Assembly: GCA_021401465.1 (NCBI GenBank)
Contig: JADDMT010000036.1
Span: forward strand, 124,001 to 188,000
Direction: 5' to 3'
Source: Teratosphaeria epicoccoides
Lineage: Eukaryota; Ascomycota; Dothideomycetes; Mycosphaerellales; Teratosphaeriaceae
Length of the DNA stretch: 64,000 bases
Of the stretch, positions 1-10,023 are shown one piece after another. The stretch's first letter is position 1. Each line of letters starts with the position of its first letter. A program made the position numbers and the translations under genes. Below the pieces are notes generated by a model. It made no database searches and was not told where the DNA came from. It saw nothing but the letters and a program-made list of their open reading frames with translations.

Positions 1-932
1 CACCAGCCGCCCTCGAGACGGCCTCCGTATGGACGCGCGCCATGCTTGGTCATGAGCCCTCAGCTATCTCTGCGCTCTTCTTTCTCACCTACTGCAAGGC
101 TGGGGGTGGTCTACTGCAGATGCGTTCGGATGGTACAGGAGGCGGCCAGCACTTACGTGTGAGACAAGGGACGCAGGCGTTCTCCCAAGCTCTCGCTGCT
201 GAACTGCCGGACGGTTCGCTCAGGCTTGGGCAGCCAGTACAGAGCATCGTCCAGAGCAGCGAGCAGAGCAGCGAGCAGAACATCATGGTCAGAAGTTCCG
301 GCACATTATTACAGGCGAAGAAAGTGATATCTGCGGTACCGCAGCCGGTCTTGGGGACGGTCTCTTTCCAGCCACCTCTACCGCTGCAGAAGCAGCTACT
401 CGTAGACTCATATCGGCACGGCTTTTATAAGAAAGTCATGGCTGTCTTCTCGAAGCCGTTCTGGATCGAGGGAGGATACTGCGGGCTGATACAGTCTTTC
501 ATTGGGCCAGCCGCAGTGATACGAGACACGAGCATTCCGCAAGACAAGAAGTGGGTCTTGACCTGTTTCGTTGCAGGTGATGCGGGTCGTCAATGGGCGT
601 CTAAGCCACAGACCGAACGTCAAGACATCTTGCTCAAGCAGATCTCTGCTGTTTATGGCGAGCCTGGGGTTGAGAGTCATTTGGTAGAGATGATTGCATC
701 CGCATGGGAGGATGAGCAATTCTCTGGGTTCGGCTGCCCTTCTGCGGCGTTGCCGCCGGGAGTCTTGAGCAGTGTGAGCGATGCTTTGCAAGCAAGCGTC
801 GGCGATGTGCACTTCGCTGGGACGGAGACTTCACCCGTATGGCGAGGCTATATGGAGGGTGCGGTGCGCAGTGGCGAAAGAGCTGGGCAGGAAGTCGTTG
901 AAGGCCTCAACCACGTCCGAGCTAGGCTTTGA
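1..932 (+). CDS. Flavin-containing amine oxidase, 3' part (5' end outside window)
   Basis: The reading frame is open from base 3 to the stop at 930-932, without a stop upstream of the first ATG (42), so the gene enters from the left edge and this is its C-terminal 309 residues or so. The C-terminus carries the monoamine-oxidase signature: a FAGTET stretch that contacts FAD, then WRGYMEGAVRSGERAG, which closes the FAD site. Earlier segments (a VISAVP-like segment, KVMAVFSKPFW) fit the substrate and FAD domains of the MAO/polyamine oxidase fold. The family oxidises primary or secondary amines to aldehydes with release of H2O2 and ammonia; the substrate cannot be read from this part. No intron is needed in the visible part. 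No C-terminal membrane anchor is present, so it is probably soluble or peroxisomal, although the final residues are not a clean PTS1. Family assignment is strong; subtype is unknown. Confidence 0.9.
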   Translation, partial: PAALETASVWTRAMLGHEPSAISALFFLTYCKAGGGLLQMRSDGTGGGQHLRVRQGTQAFSQALAAELPDGSLRLGQPVQSIVQSSEQSSEQNIMVRSSGTLLQAKKVISAVPQPVLGTVSFQPPLPLQKQLLVDSYRHGFYKKVMAVFSKPFWIEGGYCGLIQSFIGPAAVIRDTSIPQDKKWVLTCFVAGDAGRQWASKPQTERQDILLKQISAVYGEPGVESHLVEMIASAWEDEQFSGFGCPSAALPPGVLSSVSDALQASVGDVHFAGTETSPVWRGYMEGAVRSGERAGQEVVEGLNHVRARL

Positions 933-2185
933 CCGAACTCACTTCTGCTCTTTGAGATTGACAGAGCGCGGTCATTGCGGCATGCCCGAAGCGAAGGTAG
1001 GGCATGCACAGGCATCACCTCTGCAGTCAGTCCGTGACGAACAAACAGAAGCTTACGTACAGCGAATTCGGGGCAAGCTTATGAAGCTCGACTACGCGAG
1101 ACATGCCAAAAGAGAGTCTTCGAACGGGCGAGAAGTGAAACGTACAGCCCCTTCCACTGTCCACCGTCGTCCTTGTCTAGGACGTCTCCGAGACCATCAT
1201 ACACGGCCACGATTGGCTTTCAGTGAATGTGTCACTGTTTGGCGCCACCGACATGGCTCTTGATGGCGATCGAAGCGCGCCCTTGCTATGCACGAGTTTG
1301 ACGGGGCTCTGTGAAGCAGCGACGATTCCTACTCAATCGCTCGCGCAATTCGGACGGCAACGTAAGACTCAAGCTCCTTTACATGACAACAAATGGCGCT
1401 CGTTGCGCGCTGTGATCCATGGCCGTGCGTGTAATCTGCTGGATTACTCCTGGAGCGACGTGCGTGTGTCCCGGATCATGATGCGATCGAATGTTCCCTG
1501 GTGAGTTTCCCTATCCCTTTACCTACACGTCTAGAAACATCGAATACCGTCTTCTCTTCCCCTGGAGGCGCGATCACATGGTATGCCCAGGCTAGAAAAC
1601 CCGGCATGACCGCTCCCGCTCCCGCTCCCCTGCCGAGCATATTGCTTACGGATGCTCTATTGGGATTGCTTCATTTCCTGACGGAAAGAGACCCTGCACT
1701 CGCTGGGTAATAATGCCCCTCTACGGCTCAGTCGTTACGCAGTCTGCCCGGGACAATTGTATGCAGGGCTCTCCCCAGCGAGTGGACCTGGATCACTGTT
1801 GCTGTTGCGCTCGATTCACAACAACAAGTCCTATTGTAAGCCACGGGCATGATTCCTTTGGGAGGGTCATGTTGCGCTAAGCCTGCATATGGCTCATGGA
1901 TGCTACGCACACGCGTGCCGCCAAAGTGTACCGTGCAAGATTTTCGAAAAATTAGATTTGATGAGTTCCCGTTGACACCGCCGATATGCATGGATGTCCT
2001 CTCCCAAAGCGTTGCACCGCGAGACATTGACAACTCGTGCTATGTGTACGACGAACCCTACCCGCCTACAGTCGTTACTTCCTCGACTCTCACACTCTTG
2101 CAATACCTGGCGCCACCACCAACCAAGAAGCCAGATCAACAAGAAAGGCCCCGACCATCTTCCGCAAGACACAAAGGCTGACGAG
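933..2185. other. Intergenic, no convincing gene
   Basis: Only short overlapping open frames of biased composition occur here, and none has a recognisable domain, signal peptide or supported splice structure. The last part holds the 5' flank of the secreted-protein gene at 2186. Confidence 0.5.
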
Positions 2186-2710
2186 ATGCACATCGTCCAC
2201 CTTTCTATTGCGCTGTGGGCAGCCACCGCCTTGGCACTCACAAATGCTCCGCCAGGCTCCCTCAACCTGCATTCCGATCTCCGCGTGCGCTCCGCCATCC
2301 CAGTTCCAAACGCAGACAAGAAAGGGAACGACGACCACAAGCTACCGCCCGACAATGGAGACGCTCGGCAGAATTCTACTGGCGAGCCCTGCCCCGAATG
2401 GGTGTGGACGGGCTTCCCTGACGACACCTGCGTGGGCGCCGACCCTACCGAAGTTGTCAGTGGCACAGGTCCCATCGACTGCATGGCTGTCAACGGGCCC
2501 CCAGGTAAAGGCCATCAATTCCATAGCGGAGGTGTCTGGCACCTCGAAGCTTACACGTCGAATGACTGTAAGATACACAGCGACGACGACTTGATGGGGG
2601 ACATTCCGTTGCCTGGAGACCCGCCGAACGCCTGCTATTCAAACGCAGACCATGGAGTGTTCTCGATCCGCGTGAGGTTTGAGGGAGAGGCTACTTGTAT
2701 CCCGAAGTAG
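2186..2710 (+). CDS. Small secreted protein, 174 aa, six cysteines
   Basis: A single-exon frame of 174 aa. I start at the ATG at 2186 rather than further upstream in the same frame because it begins directly with a signal peptide: a short N-region, a hydrophobic core (residues 4-18, LSIALWAATALALT-like) and a polar mature region. The mature protein is rich in Asp, Gly and Pro and has exactly six Cys, spaced as for three disulfides; a likely N-glycosylation site (NST) lies near residue 60. The middle (residues 20-60) is low-complexity and charged, and could be a propeptide. I recognise no enzyme family. Size, secretion and cysteine count fit a candidate effector or cell-wall/secretome protein, but no function can be claimed. 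It sits alone, 0.95 kb upstream of another small secreted Cys-rich gene (3659). Confidence 0.7.
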   Translation: MHIVHLSIALWAATALALTNAPPGSLNLHSDLRVRSAIPVPNADKKGNDDHKLPPDNGDARQNSTGEPCPEWVWTGFPDDTCVGADPTEVVSGTGPIDCMAVNGPPGKGHQFHSGGVWHLEAYTSNDCKIHSDDDLMGDIPLPGDPPNACYSNADHGVFSIRVRFEGEATCIPK

Positions 2711-3658
2711 GTGGCTCGGTTGGTGACAAATCATGGTCAGGTGTTGATGCGATCATGGGAGGTATTTGTGGTGAGAAGGAGCTGAGAAAATGTCTGGAAT
2801 TGCGGTGTACTGCCGTTGTGTCCTTGTAGATGCTGTGATACTCGATTGTAGCGCTTGCTGAGGAGAAGCTTTGGACATAGAGAGGCCTGCGTGTGAAGCA
2901 ACAAGTTTCATATCTACCTCCTGTCATCTTGGCTCCGCCCGCGAAGATGCCGCGGGTACCACAATCGGCGGTCCTATTAGCGAAACAGCTTTGCTTCAAG
3001 GACAAGGATCCACAAGTCCCGCAGTACCCTCTCAAACTTAGCTTCTTTGCGGGACAGCCGCTATTGCACTACTTGACGCAGCGCAGTGGAATCCTGCATC
3101 AAGCGATGGTAGTCATCGTATGCTTGGGCTCGGCGCCCTGTCAAACTCATGCCACTCAGCTTGCGAGAAGCAGTCTTCTCCGACTCTTCCTCTCATCCGG
3201 GTGACTCGGGTAGATTGGCCTTGGTGCGCTTGGCCAGGTCCTGCTCTGAGATGTCTTGCTGGTCCCCCAGAACAGGAGTGGTCTCCGTATCGACCTGACC
3301 ATTGGTTGCTGAAGCGGCGTGAGAGTTCTTGGACTCGATCGTGCGCGTCTTGCTGCCTTGTCCGGCTGGCTACAACGCCGTTGAGGATGGTCACGGCATG
3401 GACCATGAAGATTAATCAATAGCTCCGCAAGATCCCGGCACTGCCTCTGATCGTCTGGTCCAAACATTCATTATGCATTCGTCTCACGCCGAGCCGGACT
3501 GCGACTCAAAATAGCACTGTGAGAAATGCATAGCCCAACCCCTCCTTCTGCTGTATTTAAGAAGTTAAACCTGGCCATCTGTTGATCGCTAGCTCTATCG
3601 GCACGTCTTGACCAAATCAACTCGTCTCCAAAAGCGTTGCAGACACGCCAGCTCCACC
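2711..3658. other. Intergenic, with one possible short minus-strand exon
   Basis: No firm gene. On the minus strand a frame ending at a TGA at 3195-3193 reads back to about 3372 with normal-looking hydrophilic composition (it ends AKRTKANLPESPG) and starts just after a plausible 3' splice site. No initiating exon could be fixed, so it is not called as a gene. The stretch before 3659 is the promoter of the cysteine-rich gene. Confidence 0.35.
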
Positions 3659-4051
3659 ATGGGATTCCGCTCAGCCTCCGGCCTCCTCCTATTCTGCAGC
3701 CTCATAGCCATCTCAGTAGCAGCAGTCGGGGACAAGTGTTCTCCGGACGTCCTAGTAAGTCTCAACTTCAGCTGTCTCCCGCCCGCAGCGTTGCTAACAA
3801 GGCCGCAACGAACAGAAGTGTAGCGATGACGCAGATTGGATAGTAAGTCCATCAGACCAACTGCGACCCTGTGTCGGCCGCGGCTGGTACGTTTATGATG
3901 CCAATTAATATGATGTTTACAGATCTATTGCTCGGGGGGCATAAGCTACGACAAGCAATGCACCGAGTACGAGGGCAACTGTCATTGTGGGATCAACGAC
4001 AGAGGAGGTCCTGAGTGTCTCACAGACGGCACCACGATCAATTGTCGCTGA
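3659..4051 (+). CDS. Secreted cysteine-rich peptide, 83 aa, three exons
   Basis: Assembled by hand from three exons: 3659-3754, 3816-3842 and 3923-4051. Both introns (61 and 80 nt) start GTAAGT and end CAG; the first has a CTAAC branch site 18 nt upstream of its acceptor. All junctions are phase 0. The product starts with a clear signal peptide (GLLLFCSLIAISVAAV core, cleavage near residue 22-24), followed by a mature peptide of about 60 residues with eight cysteines, the last in the C-terminal NCR. Such a density of paired Cys in a tiny secreted protein is typical of apoplastic effectors, antimicrobial-type or hydrophobin-unrelated Cys-knot proteins. The spacing (C-x7-C-x9-C-x9-C-x7-C-x-C-x11-C-x10-C) does not match the hydrophobin pattern, which has two CC pairs. 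Function unknown. The gene is invisible to simple ORF scanning because the middle exon codes only nine residues. Confidence 0.72.
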
Positions 4052-4240
4052 TGCAAGGGACAAAGTGACTCGGGTTTGACGGGGAGCTGGATGGTACCGA
4101 AGGTTGATCCTTGGAGGTGTAGGAGGCGCGCATGCTGATTCCAAGGGTGTGCCGGCGGCGCGGACTGTGCTCGAAAGTCAACTCAAGTCAACTCAAGCTG
4201 TTCTGCATATATCTACAGGCAGTAAGGGGCCGGGTTTTGG

Positions 4241-4500
4241 TCAATCGTTATTTGGGTCGAAGAAGCTGCAGACATGACTTTGTATAGCCAAAGGCATGGT
4301 GAGAGCCACTCGGTCTCCTGAAAGCTCGACCACGTCTCCGCATTTCTGGACTGCGCCTTGTCTGTCCTCAATCACTCGTGCCATGAAACTTGCTGGATCC
4401 TGTATGCGCTTAGCCGCCGTACCAGGCGTGGCCACAGGCGAGTCCCAGAGAGCATCGTCTGGGTCCAGCAGCCGTAGTCGTCTTCCAAAGACTTGTTGGT
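4241..4500 (-). other. Possible minus-strand exon or gene remnant
   Basis: A minus-strand frame reading from about 4500 down to a stop at 4241 has protein-like composition (segments such as RRLRLLDPDDALWDSP and DVVELSGDRVALTMPL). Upstream in that frame is a stop, preceded by a CTGAAC branch-like site and an AAG that could be an acceptor. Trial upstream exons (an ATG at 4727) do not join in frame without further stops. It is either a terminal exon whose 5' part I could not resolve or a decayed gene. No family is recognised. Confidence 0.25.
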
Positions 4501-4916
4501 GTTGTGTTCAGGCCAGTAGCTTGTGCTATGTTCTGAGCACTATTACTGACGACTAGGTAAGACTTCCTGATCAGGGTGTGAGTGGTCGAACGTAACGATC
4601 AGAGTATTGAGTGTAACCGTACCGCACCTGCGACGAAGCACGTCGCTCTAAGGCTGTGATAGTGCCCAGATTGTGACGCCTGCTCAAGGCTAGTGTTCGT
4701 CAGCACAACAAAATCGCGGACACCCATTTGCGAAATTCACCATCGTCGCTGAAAGTCGTTAGTTGCTCCTCGACCCTGTTCTGTAAACTCGATCAGTCAC
4801 CTGCATTTAGCCCAGCAAGCGCACACACGTCAGACAGGCTCATAGACTCCATGGTCTACTGCGCCGCGTGGCTCTGTTGCCCAGCATCGGTAAATACGAC
4901 CAGACACAAGCAGTGC

Positions 4917-4922
4917 TATAAA
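4917..4922 (+). promoter_or_regulatory. TATA box candidate for the gene at 5039
   Basis: TATAAA about 117 bp upstream of the ATG at 5039, followed by a pyrimidine-rich leader (4990-5035), the usual layout of a fungal promoter. Assigned by position only. Confidence 0.4.
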
Positions 4923-5038
4923 GAAATGAAGCGGCCTGTACTTTCATTCTCCTTTCCTGGCACACCCAAGACACGGCGATCGCCTCACCTGCATTATCCA
5001 ACTCCCTCTCACCATATTTTCAGCTTCAGCAGCCCATC

Positions 5039-5359
5039 ATGCCCGTCAACGACTTCGACTACTGGCAATACTATCCAATGCAGACCTACTACGACCCCGA
5101 CATCACGGCGGCGTACGCCTGGCAAGACTTCATCTCTTTACGCCCCACCGGGATCTTTCCCGGCCATCCAGGCCGCGACAATCCCTTCGGCGTCCTCGAC
5201 TTCAGCCGTGCCCCGGCGGAGTCCTATCAACCACATGGCGGCTACGCTAGGAGTAGCGACGGGCGTGCGGTGCTTCTCCCAGAAGTCAACTATACAGCCG
5301 CAACATGGAATTGTCCGCGACCTGGTAGTGGGAATCCGCCAGTAATGCTACTCGACTGA
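5039..5359 (+). CDS. Hypothetical protein, 106 aa, Tyr/Pro-rich
   Basis: Single-exon frame of 106 aa, with a TATAAA at 4917 and a CT-rich leader immediately upstream, so I treat it as a real gene. The product begins MPVNDFDYWQYYPMQ and is rich in Tyr, Pro, Gly and Asp. It has no signal peptide, no membrane segment and no motif that I recognise. Composition suggests a largely disordered, acidic protein. Downstream lies a 1-kb non-coding stretch with the 16-bp tandem repeat. It could be a lineage-specific orphan; a chance ORF is less likely given the promoter context but cannot be excluded. Confidence 0.45.
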   Translation: MPVNDFDYWQYYPMQTYYDPDITAAYAWQDFISLRPTGIFPGHPGRDNPFGVLDFSRAPAESYQPHGGYARSSDGRAVLLPEVNYTAATWNCPRPGSGNPPVMLLD

Positions 5360-6243
5360 GGATTCTCAGCCGTTGTGGCATCCTACGTATCGTGACGGTG
5401 CTCGGTAGGACAACTTACCCGCGCGGTAGAGGCAGTTTAGACAACAGGCCCTGATCCGCTGTTGGATATGGCGTTTGATAGTTGAGGCGTTTGACAGTCA
5501 TACGCGACATTACTCGGTCATCAATTCCCATAGGAGTTCAATCTCAGTCTTTCCATCGGCCTACCACCTCGTTGACTGTTTGATACGGTCGACTGGGCGC
5601 TGACGCGAATGAGTGCTTCGCCGAATGCTCGACTGCTTGTTGAGACCATTGACCGCATGTTGATACGGTTGACTGCTCGTTGATGTAGTCAATTGACTGC
5701 TGATACGATTGACTGCTGATACGATTGACTGCTGATACGATTGACTGCTGATACGATTGACTGCTGATACGATTGAATGCCTCTTCTTCGCGATACGCGC
5801 TGACTCAGGTCGTCGACTGGTTGGCCAGTTGGCTGACTGATGAAGTCACTGTCCATACTCCCGCAGTCGCCCAAGGTCTAGTTGCCTGATATTGGTACGG
5901 TAACCTACTCGGCCGCAACCAGTCAGTCGTCGCACTCCCACTCTTTTGCTCTCTCCTCTCGACATCCGCAAAAGTCGCTTACAGTCTAGACACCGTGTCC
6001 CAAACTACGCCCAGGGACCAGAGGTGCTTCCGCTCGGTCGGTTTCTTGCAGCTTCGCTCGCTGCACTGCCCATCCACGTGTTTCAGCGGGCGGGCTTTGA
6101 GGAAGCCGGATCAGGAAGCCACGCTGGCAAGCCACACTCTCACATGTTTGTGCCATGTTGACCCAAACCTGCTGGAACATGCGAGCCGCACTCACGTCAT
6201 GTGCGACTGTGCGACAGTAAGTCATAGCTCGTATCAGAGAGCT
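5360..6243. other. Intergenic stretch with degenerate TTGACTG repeats
   Basis: No gene seen. From about 5460 to 5790 the sequence is built from degenerate copies of TTGACTG(C/T) plus TGATACG, ending in the perfect tandem block at 5701-5780. Short ORFs here are repeat-derived or lack support. Confidence 0.5.
5701..5780. repeat. 16-bp tandem repeat, five units
   Basis: Four perfect head-to-tail copies of TGATACGATTGACTGC (5701-5716, 5717-5732, 5733-5748, 5749-5764) and a fifth with one change (5765-5780). Degenerate copies precede it back to about 5480. A minisatellite by structure; spacer-free, so not a CRISPR array. Confidence 0.95.
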
Positions 6244-6249
6244 TATAAA
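6244..6249 (+). promoter_or_regulatory. TATA box candidate for the SUR7-type gene
   Basis: TATAAA 168 bp upstream of the ATG at 6417, with a CT-rich leader (6285-6330) between them. Positional assignment. Confidence 0.4.
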
Positions 6250-6416
6250 GGCAGGGAAGCATGCGAGAAAGAGCAGTCCTGAGATTACCCCTTCCTACCT
6301 TCTCGTCCCCAAGTCCAACCACAATTCAATCAAGCAGCCGGCGCGCTGAGCGTAATTCAACCTCAGAAATCCAAAACCTGCCTCATACGTTCGCAGTAGC
6401 GACCGAGTGAACCAGA

Positions 6417-7241
6417 ATGGCAAGATTCATCCATTGGAGCTCCCGGCCGTACGCATCAAGACGCCCCCCAAATAGGACGCATCGCCAACTGACCTCGGAC
6501 AAGCACCGGCGTCCTCCTCCTCTTCACCGCCTCCATGCTCCTCCTCTTCACCACTCTCTCCGCCCCCGTGATTAACCACGTCGGCCTCCTGCGCATAACC
6601 CTGCGCAACGAGACCCAAGCCCGGCACTCCTCCGTCTCCTTCGGCACATTCGGGTACTGCATCCTCGATGTGCCGCCCGCAAAGTCCGTCAATCGTGCCC
6701 TCCATCCTAGTAAGCTCGCCACACTGACACGTAAAATAGCACCGAGCAAGACTACTGCACCCGCCGCCACATCGGATACAATCCGTCGGACGTAATGGCT
6801 CGCATCGACCACTCCCTGCAGCCCGCCGCCACCTGGCCTGGTGAGATCGGCGCCGGTACTTCCGGAGCTCTGACGCGCGTGATGGTGCTGCACCCAATTG
6901 ATTGCGGCATGATGTTCATCGCCTTTCTTATCTCGATCGGCGCCGGCGTCCTCGGGTCACTAGTCGCAGCACTCGTCGCGTTCCTGGCTTGGGTGCTAAC
7001 ACTCGTAGTGCTGGCCACGGATTTCAGCCTGTTCGGGATCGTGAAGCATCATGTTAATCACGATAGGAGCGGAAATCATGCGTATTGGGGAAGCGCGATG
7101 TGGTTATTGGTGGCGGCGTTCGTGCTGGAATTTTTTGGGATGGTGGTGATGGTGTTTACGTGTTCAAATGCGAGGAGGGAGAAGCAGGGTGGGCATGAGG
7201 GGAGAAGTGGACGGTCGAGTAGGAGACATGGGGTGTTTTGA
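6417..7241 (+). CDS. SUR7/Rim9 (PalI)-type four-TM plasma-membrane protein
   Basis: Three exons: 6417-6448, 6504-6709 and 6751-7241, giving 242 aa. Intron 1 (55 nt) is GTACGC..CTGAC..AAG and intron 2 (41 nt) is GTAAGC..CTGAC..AAG. Both acceptors are the weak AAG, but TAG at 6739 would put a stop in frame and the exon-1 join avoids an in-frame TGA. The product has a first TM at residues 12-33 ending LSAPVI, a loop with FGTFGYC (the hallmark [FW]G.[FW]GYC of the SUR7/PalI family), a second Cys, then two adjacent TMs (about residues 118-158) and a fourth (about 187-212), with a basic Ser/Arg-rich cytosolic tail. Relatives act in eisosome/MCC membrane domains (Sur7, Fmp45) or in alkaline pH sensing (Rim9/PalI). 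The tail here is short (about 25 aa), unlike long-tailed PalI, so a SUR7-like role is somewhat more likely. Confidence 0.8.
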
Positions 7242-7704
7242 GGTGGGAGAGGGGGGGGGGGCACAAGCAAAATTGCTTTTGTCTGGCACATGGGCGGGAT
7301 GTGTGGTAGTGGATCTCGAGGTGACCGGCTGGGCAGACTGGGTGGTATTCTCCAAGTGATGAATGGACTCAGGAGTGAAGCTTGTTTCGGCTCGTGAAAC
7401 CGTCGACTTGTATCAACGGATACTGTTTCCCAGGCTCCAGAGCATCTTGACTATTCCACCGATATGCTGATGGATGGGCCAAGACGACAGTGCACGCATC
7501 AATAGGAGGTAGGGCAAGGTTCGGGATCCGCCAGTCCATAAGCTAGCGTAGGCGATACCGAGCCAATGACAGCTCGATCGCGAAACGCGAGTCATGCAGA
7601 CTTGAGCTGACATGTGACAGAGATATCTCTTTTTCTTCCTCTTTCTCTTTCAATACTCTCAGCATTACAACAAACTCTATCAGCATCAATCTACACACTT
7701 CAAA
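7242..7704. other. Intergenic
   Basis: Contains a run of G (7250-7261) after the SUR7-type gene and a pyrimidine-rich leader before the next ATG. No gene seen. Confidence 0.5.
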
Positions 7705-8334
7705 ATGTCAGAAGGCACCAAAGACTCGATTCCCACCTCCAGCGACCGCCGCAGTCACCGCCCCACCAAAAAGCGTGCACTCGACCCGGTCTCCAAACAA
7801 TCGCAAGAAGTCGAAGCGCTTTTCGCCAATCCCGACCGCACCATCAACCTCTCGGCCGCCAGCAAAGCCAAAGCTCTCATCGCTCCACCAGAGATTGTCA
7901 CCAACGTTCAAGGATCCAGTGCCGGTGCCGGCTCCGGCGAATTTCATGTCTACAAGGCGTCGAGGCGGAGGGAGTATGAGAGGCTGAGGCAGATGGATGA
8001 GGAGATGAGGAGGGAGGAGGCGGATAAGGAGTTTGAGAGTAAGGTGGTCGAGAGGCGGAGGGGCGATGAGGAGAAGTTGAGTAAGAATCGGGCGAAGAGG
8101 GAGAAGGCGAAGGCGCGGGCGAAGAAGAAGAAGGGTGGGGACCAGGAGAGCGGGGAGGTGGAGAAGGAGAACCAGGTGGGAGAGGGAGGCGGTGGTGATG
8201 GTGGGCTTGTGAAAAAGAAGTTAGGGCCAAGAGTCGTGGTAAGTGGTGGTGGTGAGGGAAGGAAGGAGGAGGCGGATGTTGCGAATGGTGGGGCGGCCGA
8301 GGATGTTGGCATCACGATTCATGATGATGATTGA
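7705..8334 (+). CDS. PRKRIP1-like (DUF1168) spliceosome-associated protein
   Basis: Single-exon frame of 209 aa. The core motif GSSAGAGSGEFHVYKASRRREYERL (residues about 71-95) is the diagnostic block of the DUF1168/PRKRIP1 family, preceded by the usual LFANPDRTINLS-type segment and followed by a long highly charged helix (residues 90-150) ending in a Lys-rich nuclear-localisation-like run (KAKARAKKKKGG). In animals PRKRIP1 sits as a long helix in the catalytic (C) spliceosome; a nuclear splicing role is inferred by homology. The C-terminal 60 residues are Gly/Glu-rich and look disordered, ending in Asp residues. The coding strand is C-rich in the first half and strongly G-rich after about 7955. 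Confidence 0.88.
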   Translation: MSEGTKDSIPTSSDRRSHRPTKKRALDPVSKQSQEVEALFANPDRTINLSAASKAKALIAPPEIVTNVQGSSAGAGSGEFHVYKASRRREYERLRQMDEEMRREEADKEFESKVVERRRGDEEKLSKNRAKREKAKARAKKKKGGDQESGEVEKENQVGEGGGGDGGLVKKKLGPRVVVSGGGEGRKEEADVANGGAAEDVGITIHDDD

Positions 8335-8740
8335 GCGAGTCTAGAGCAGGGCTCGCGTCGATGCGACCATGCTTCTGAATCAGGCTCAAGTCATTAATGA
8401 AGCGCTACTCTCGTACACGAAGTTTACACAGGCCTTGAAGGATCCGGTATGGCTTGCACCGGTGACAGCGGGTCTACATGCACGCAACTTGTCAAACCCG
8501 GCCACATTGTATGCATGACTTGGCGAGCATGGAGTGTGAATGTGATTACACAAAGGTTCTGCACCGAACACCTTCTACTACTCGATTGACACGTTTAAGG
8601 TTTGTCTTAAATGCAGGGCCACGACAGACTTGGACATTGGCGATCTAGAACTCGAGGCAAAAGCCCAGAACTCGAAATCCAGCAGATTCCTCGCAAGACG
8701 GAAATCACGGCACGCCAAAATACTCTACACATACAACACC

Positions 8741-9038
8741 ATGACTATCCAGCATCAGAAAATCACGCCCACTGACCCTTATCGATCCACCCTCTGGCGC
8801 GACCCTCTAGATCTCCTCCGCCTCGACATCGACAACTTGGACTCCCCGGCCTGCACGTACATCGAGGACATCTCATGAGCTTCTGTGTGCGAAGGGGTAC
8901 GGGTATCGTGTGGAGCAGTACAAGTTTGGGGACGTATGGCTGGAGGGATGTGAAAGGGGCGATTTGGTGAGATTGTTGGGTTATGTTATAGGGGCGTTGA
9001 AGAAGAAGGCGATGGGGAAGAAGAGGTGGGCAGGTTGA
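8741..9038 (+). pseudogene. Possible frameshifted remnant of an unrecognised gene
   Basis: Two adjacent plus-strand frames look like parts of one protein. From the ATG at 8741 a frame reads to TGA at 8876-8878 (includes DPLDLLRLDIDNLDSP). One base out of phase, beginning just before that stop, a second frame (HELLCAKGYGYRVEQYKFGDVWLEG, then GYVIGALKKK) runs to TGA at 9036-9038. No usable intron joins them, since candidate donor and acceptor lie too close. A single-base indel near 8873 is the simplest explanation. I do not recognise the family. Chance cannot be excluded. Confidence 0.3.
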
Positions 9039-10023
9039 GAGGGTGAGGGAGCACGGTTGTGGGGATTAAGTTGCGTGAGGTGAAGGACGTGGAGTTGAGG
9101 ACGCTCCACGAAGCGCACCGAGGAGCCTCTCTGCATGGTTGGCACGAGGATGCACGGCGCAGCAATCGAGGACAGGTCCACGTTACCGTGGCACAAGAAC
9201 AGCAACTCATAGGAGTGTCATCACTTGCCACTGTCAAATGAAACCCCGCTAATGCCTGATTTTATTGCCCCTACGAGCCCATTCAATGCACCAGCCTGCC
9301 CCTGTTCCTCCTCACACTTAATCACATGAGACTAACATCCAGAATCCCTTAAGCTAAGCCAGACCAGAACCAGACGAACGAGCCTGCAACCAATAACACC
9401 GCGGCCTTCGCTGGTGGCCTCGCTGGCGGCGGCGCCAACCGTTAGCTCTTGATCGCAACTGACCAATCACTGTAGTGACTGAAACGTGCCGCCGATGCTC
9501 CAAGCATGCTTGAAAAAAAGAGCAAGAAGAGCAAGACGAGATGGAAGTCAGGGCACCAATAGATCTGCGTCTTTAGTCAGCAGACTCGCTGGTGACGGGC
9601 AGGTCCGTTAGCGGCGATCATAAGGCGGCGAATGGCCGTTGCGTCGGGTCGAGCTGTGGCGGCACAATCACGATTTATTTCCTCGAAAAGCTTCTTCGAG
9701 AAAAGCTCACTACAAGTGCTCGCTCAATTGCGCCTTTGCAGCAGGTGTGTCCAGAGCCAGCCCGCCACTCGTCTCGATCGAAAGGCGCCCTGCTGTATCA
9801 GGAGGTCTCAGGTCACGGGCTTGCATAGGGAACCAAGGGTTCAGTCGACCCTGATGGGATCGGCCACGCATGCTCTTCAACACAACACCACGAACCGAAC
9901 AAACACAAATCCTGCTCTCACATCCCCTCCTCTCTTGCTCAAAAGAAGAAACGGGTATGTACAGTCCTACACCTACACCCATAAAATGCATCCGCAATCG
10001 CCGGAAAAAAAATGCACGATTTA
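9039..10023. other. Intergenic, 3' flank of IQGAP gene
   Basis: No supported gene. A short frame near 9365-9446 ends in a Gly/Ala-rich stretch (AFAGGLAGGGANR, stop) just after AG dinucleotides preceded by CTAAC/CTAAG sites, so it could be a terminal exon, but no start exon was found. The rest is AT- and CA-rich, likely including the IQGAP 3' UTR. Confidence 0.4.

Noticed and set aside
1849..2493. Overlapping frames on both strands around the secreted-protein gene
   Set aside because: Only the frame with a signal peptide and six Cys has a coherent product; others are shadows.
5701..5780. Possible CRISPR-like repeats
   Set aside because: Units are contiguous without spacers and the genome is eukaryotic; a minisatellite.
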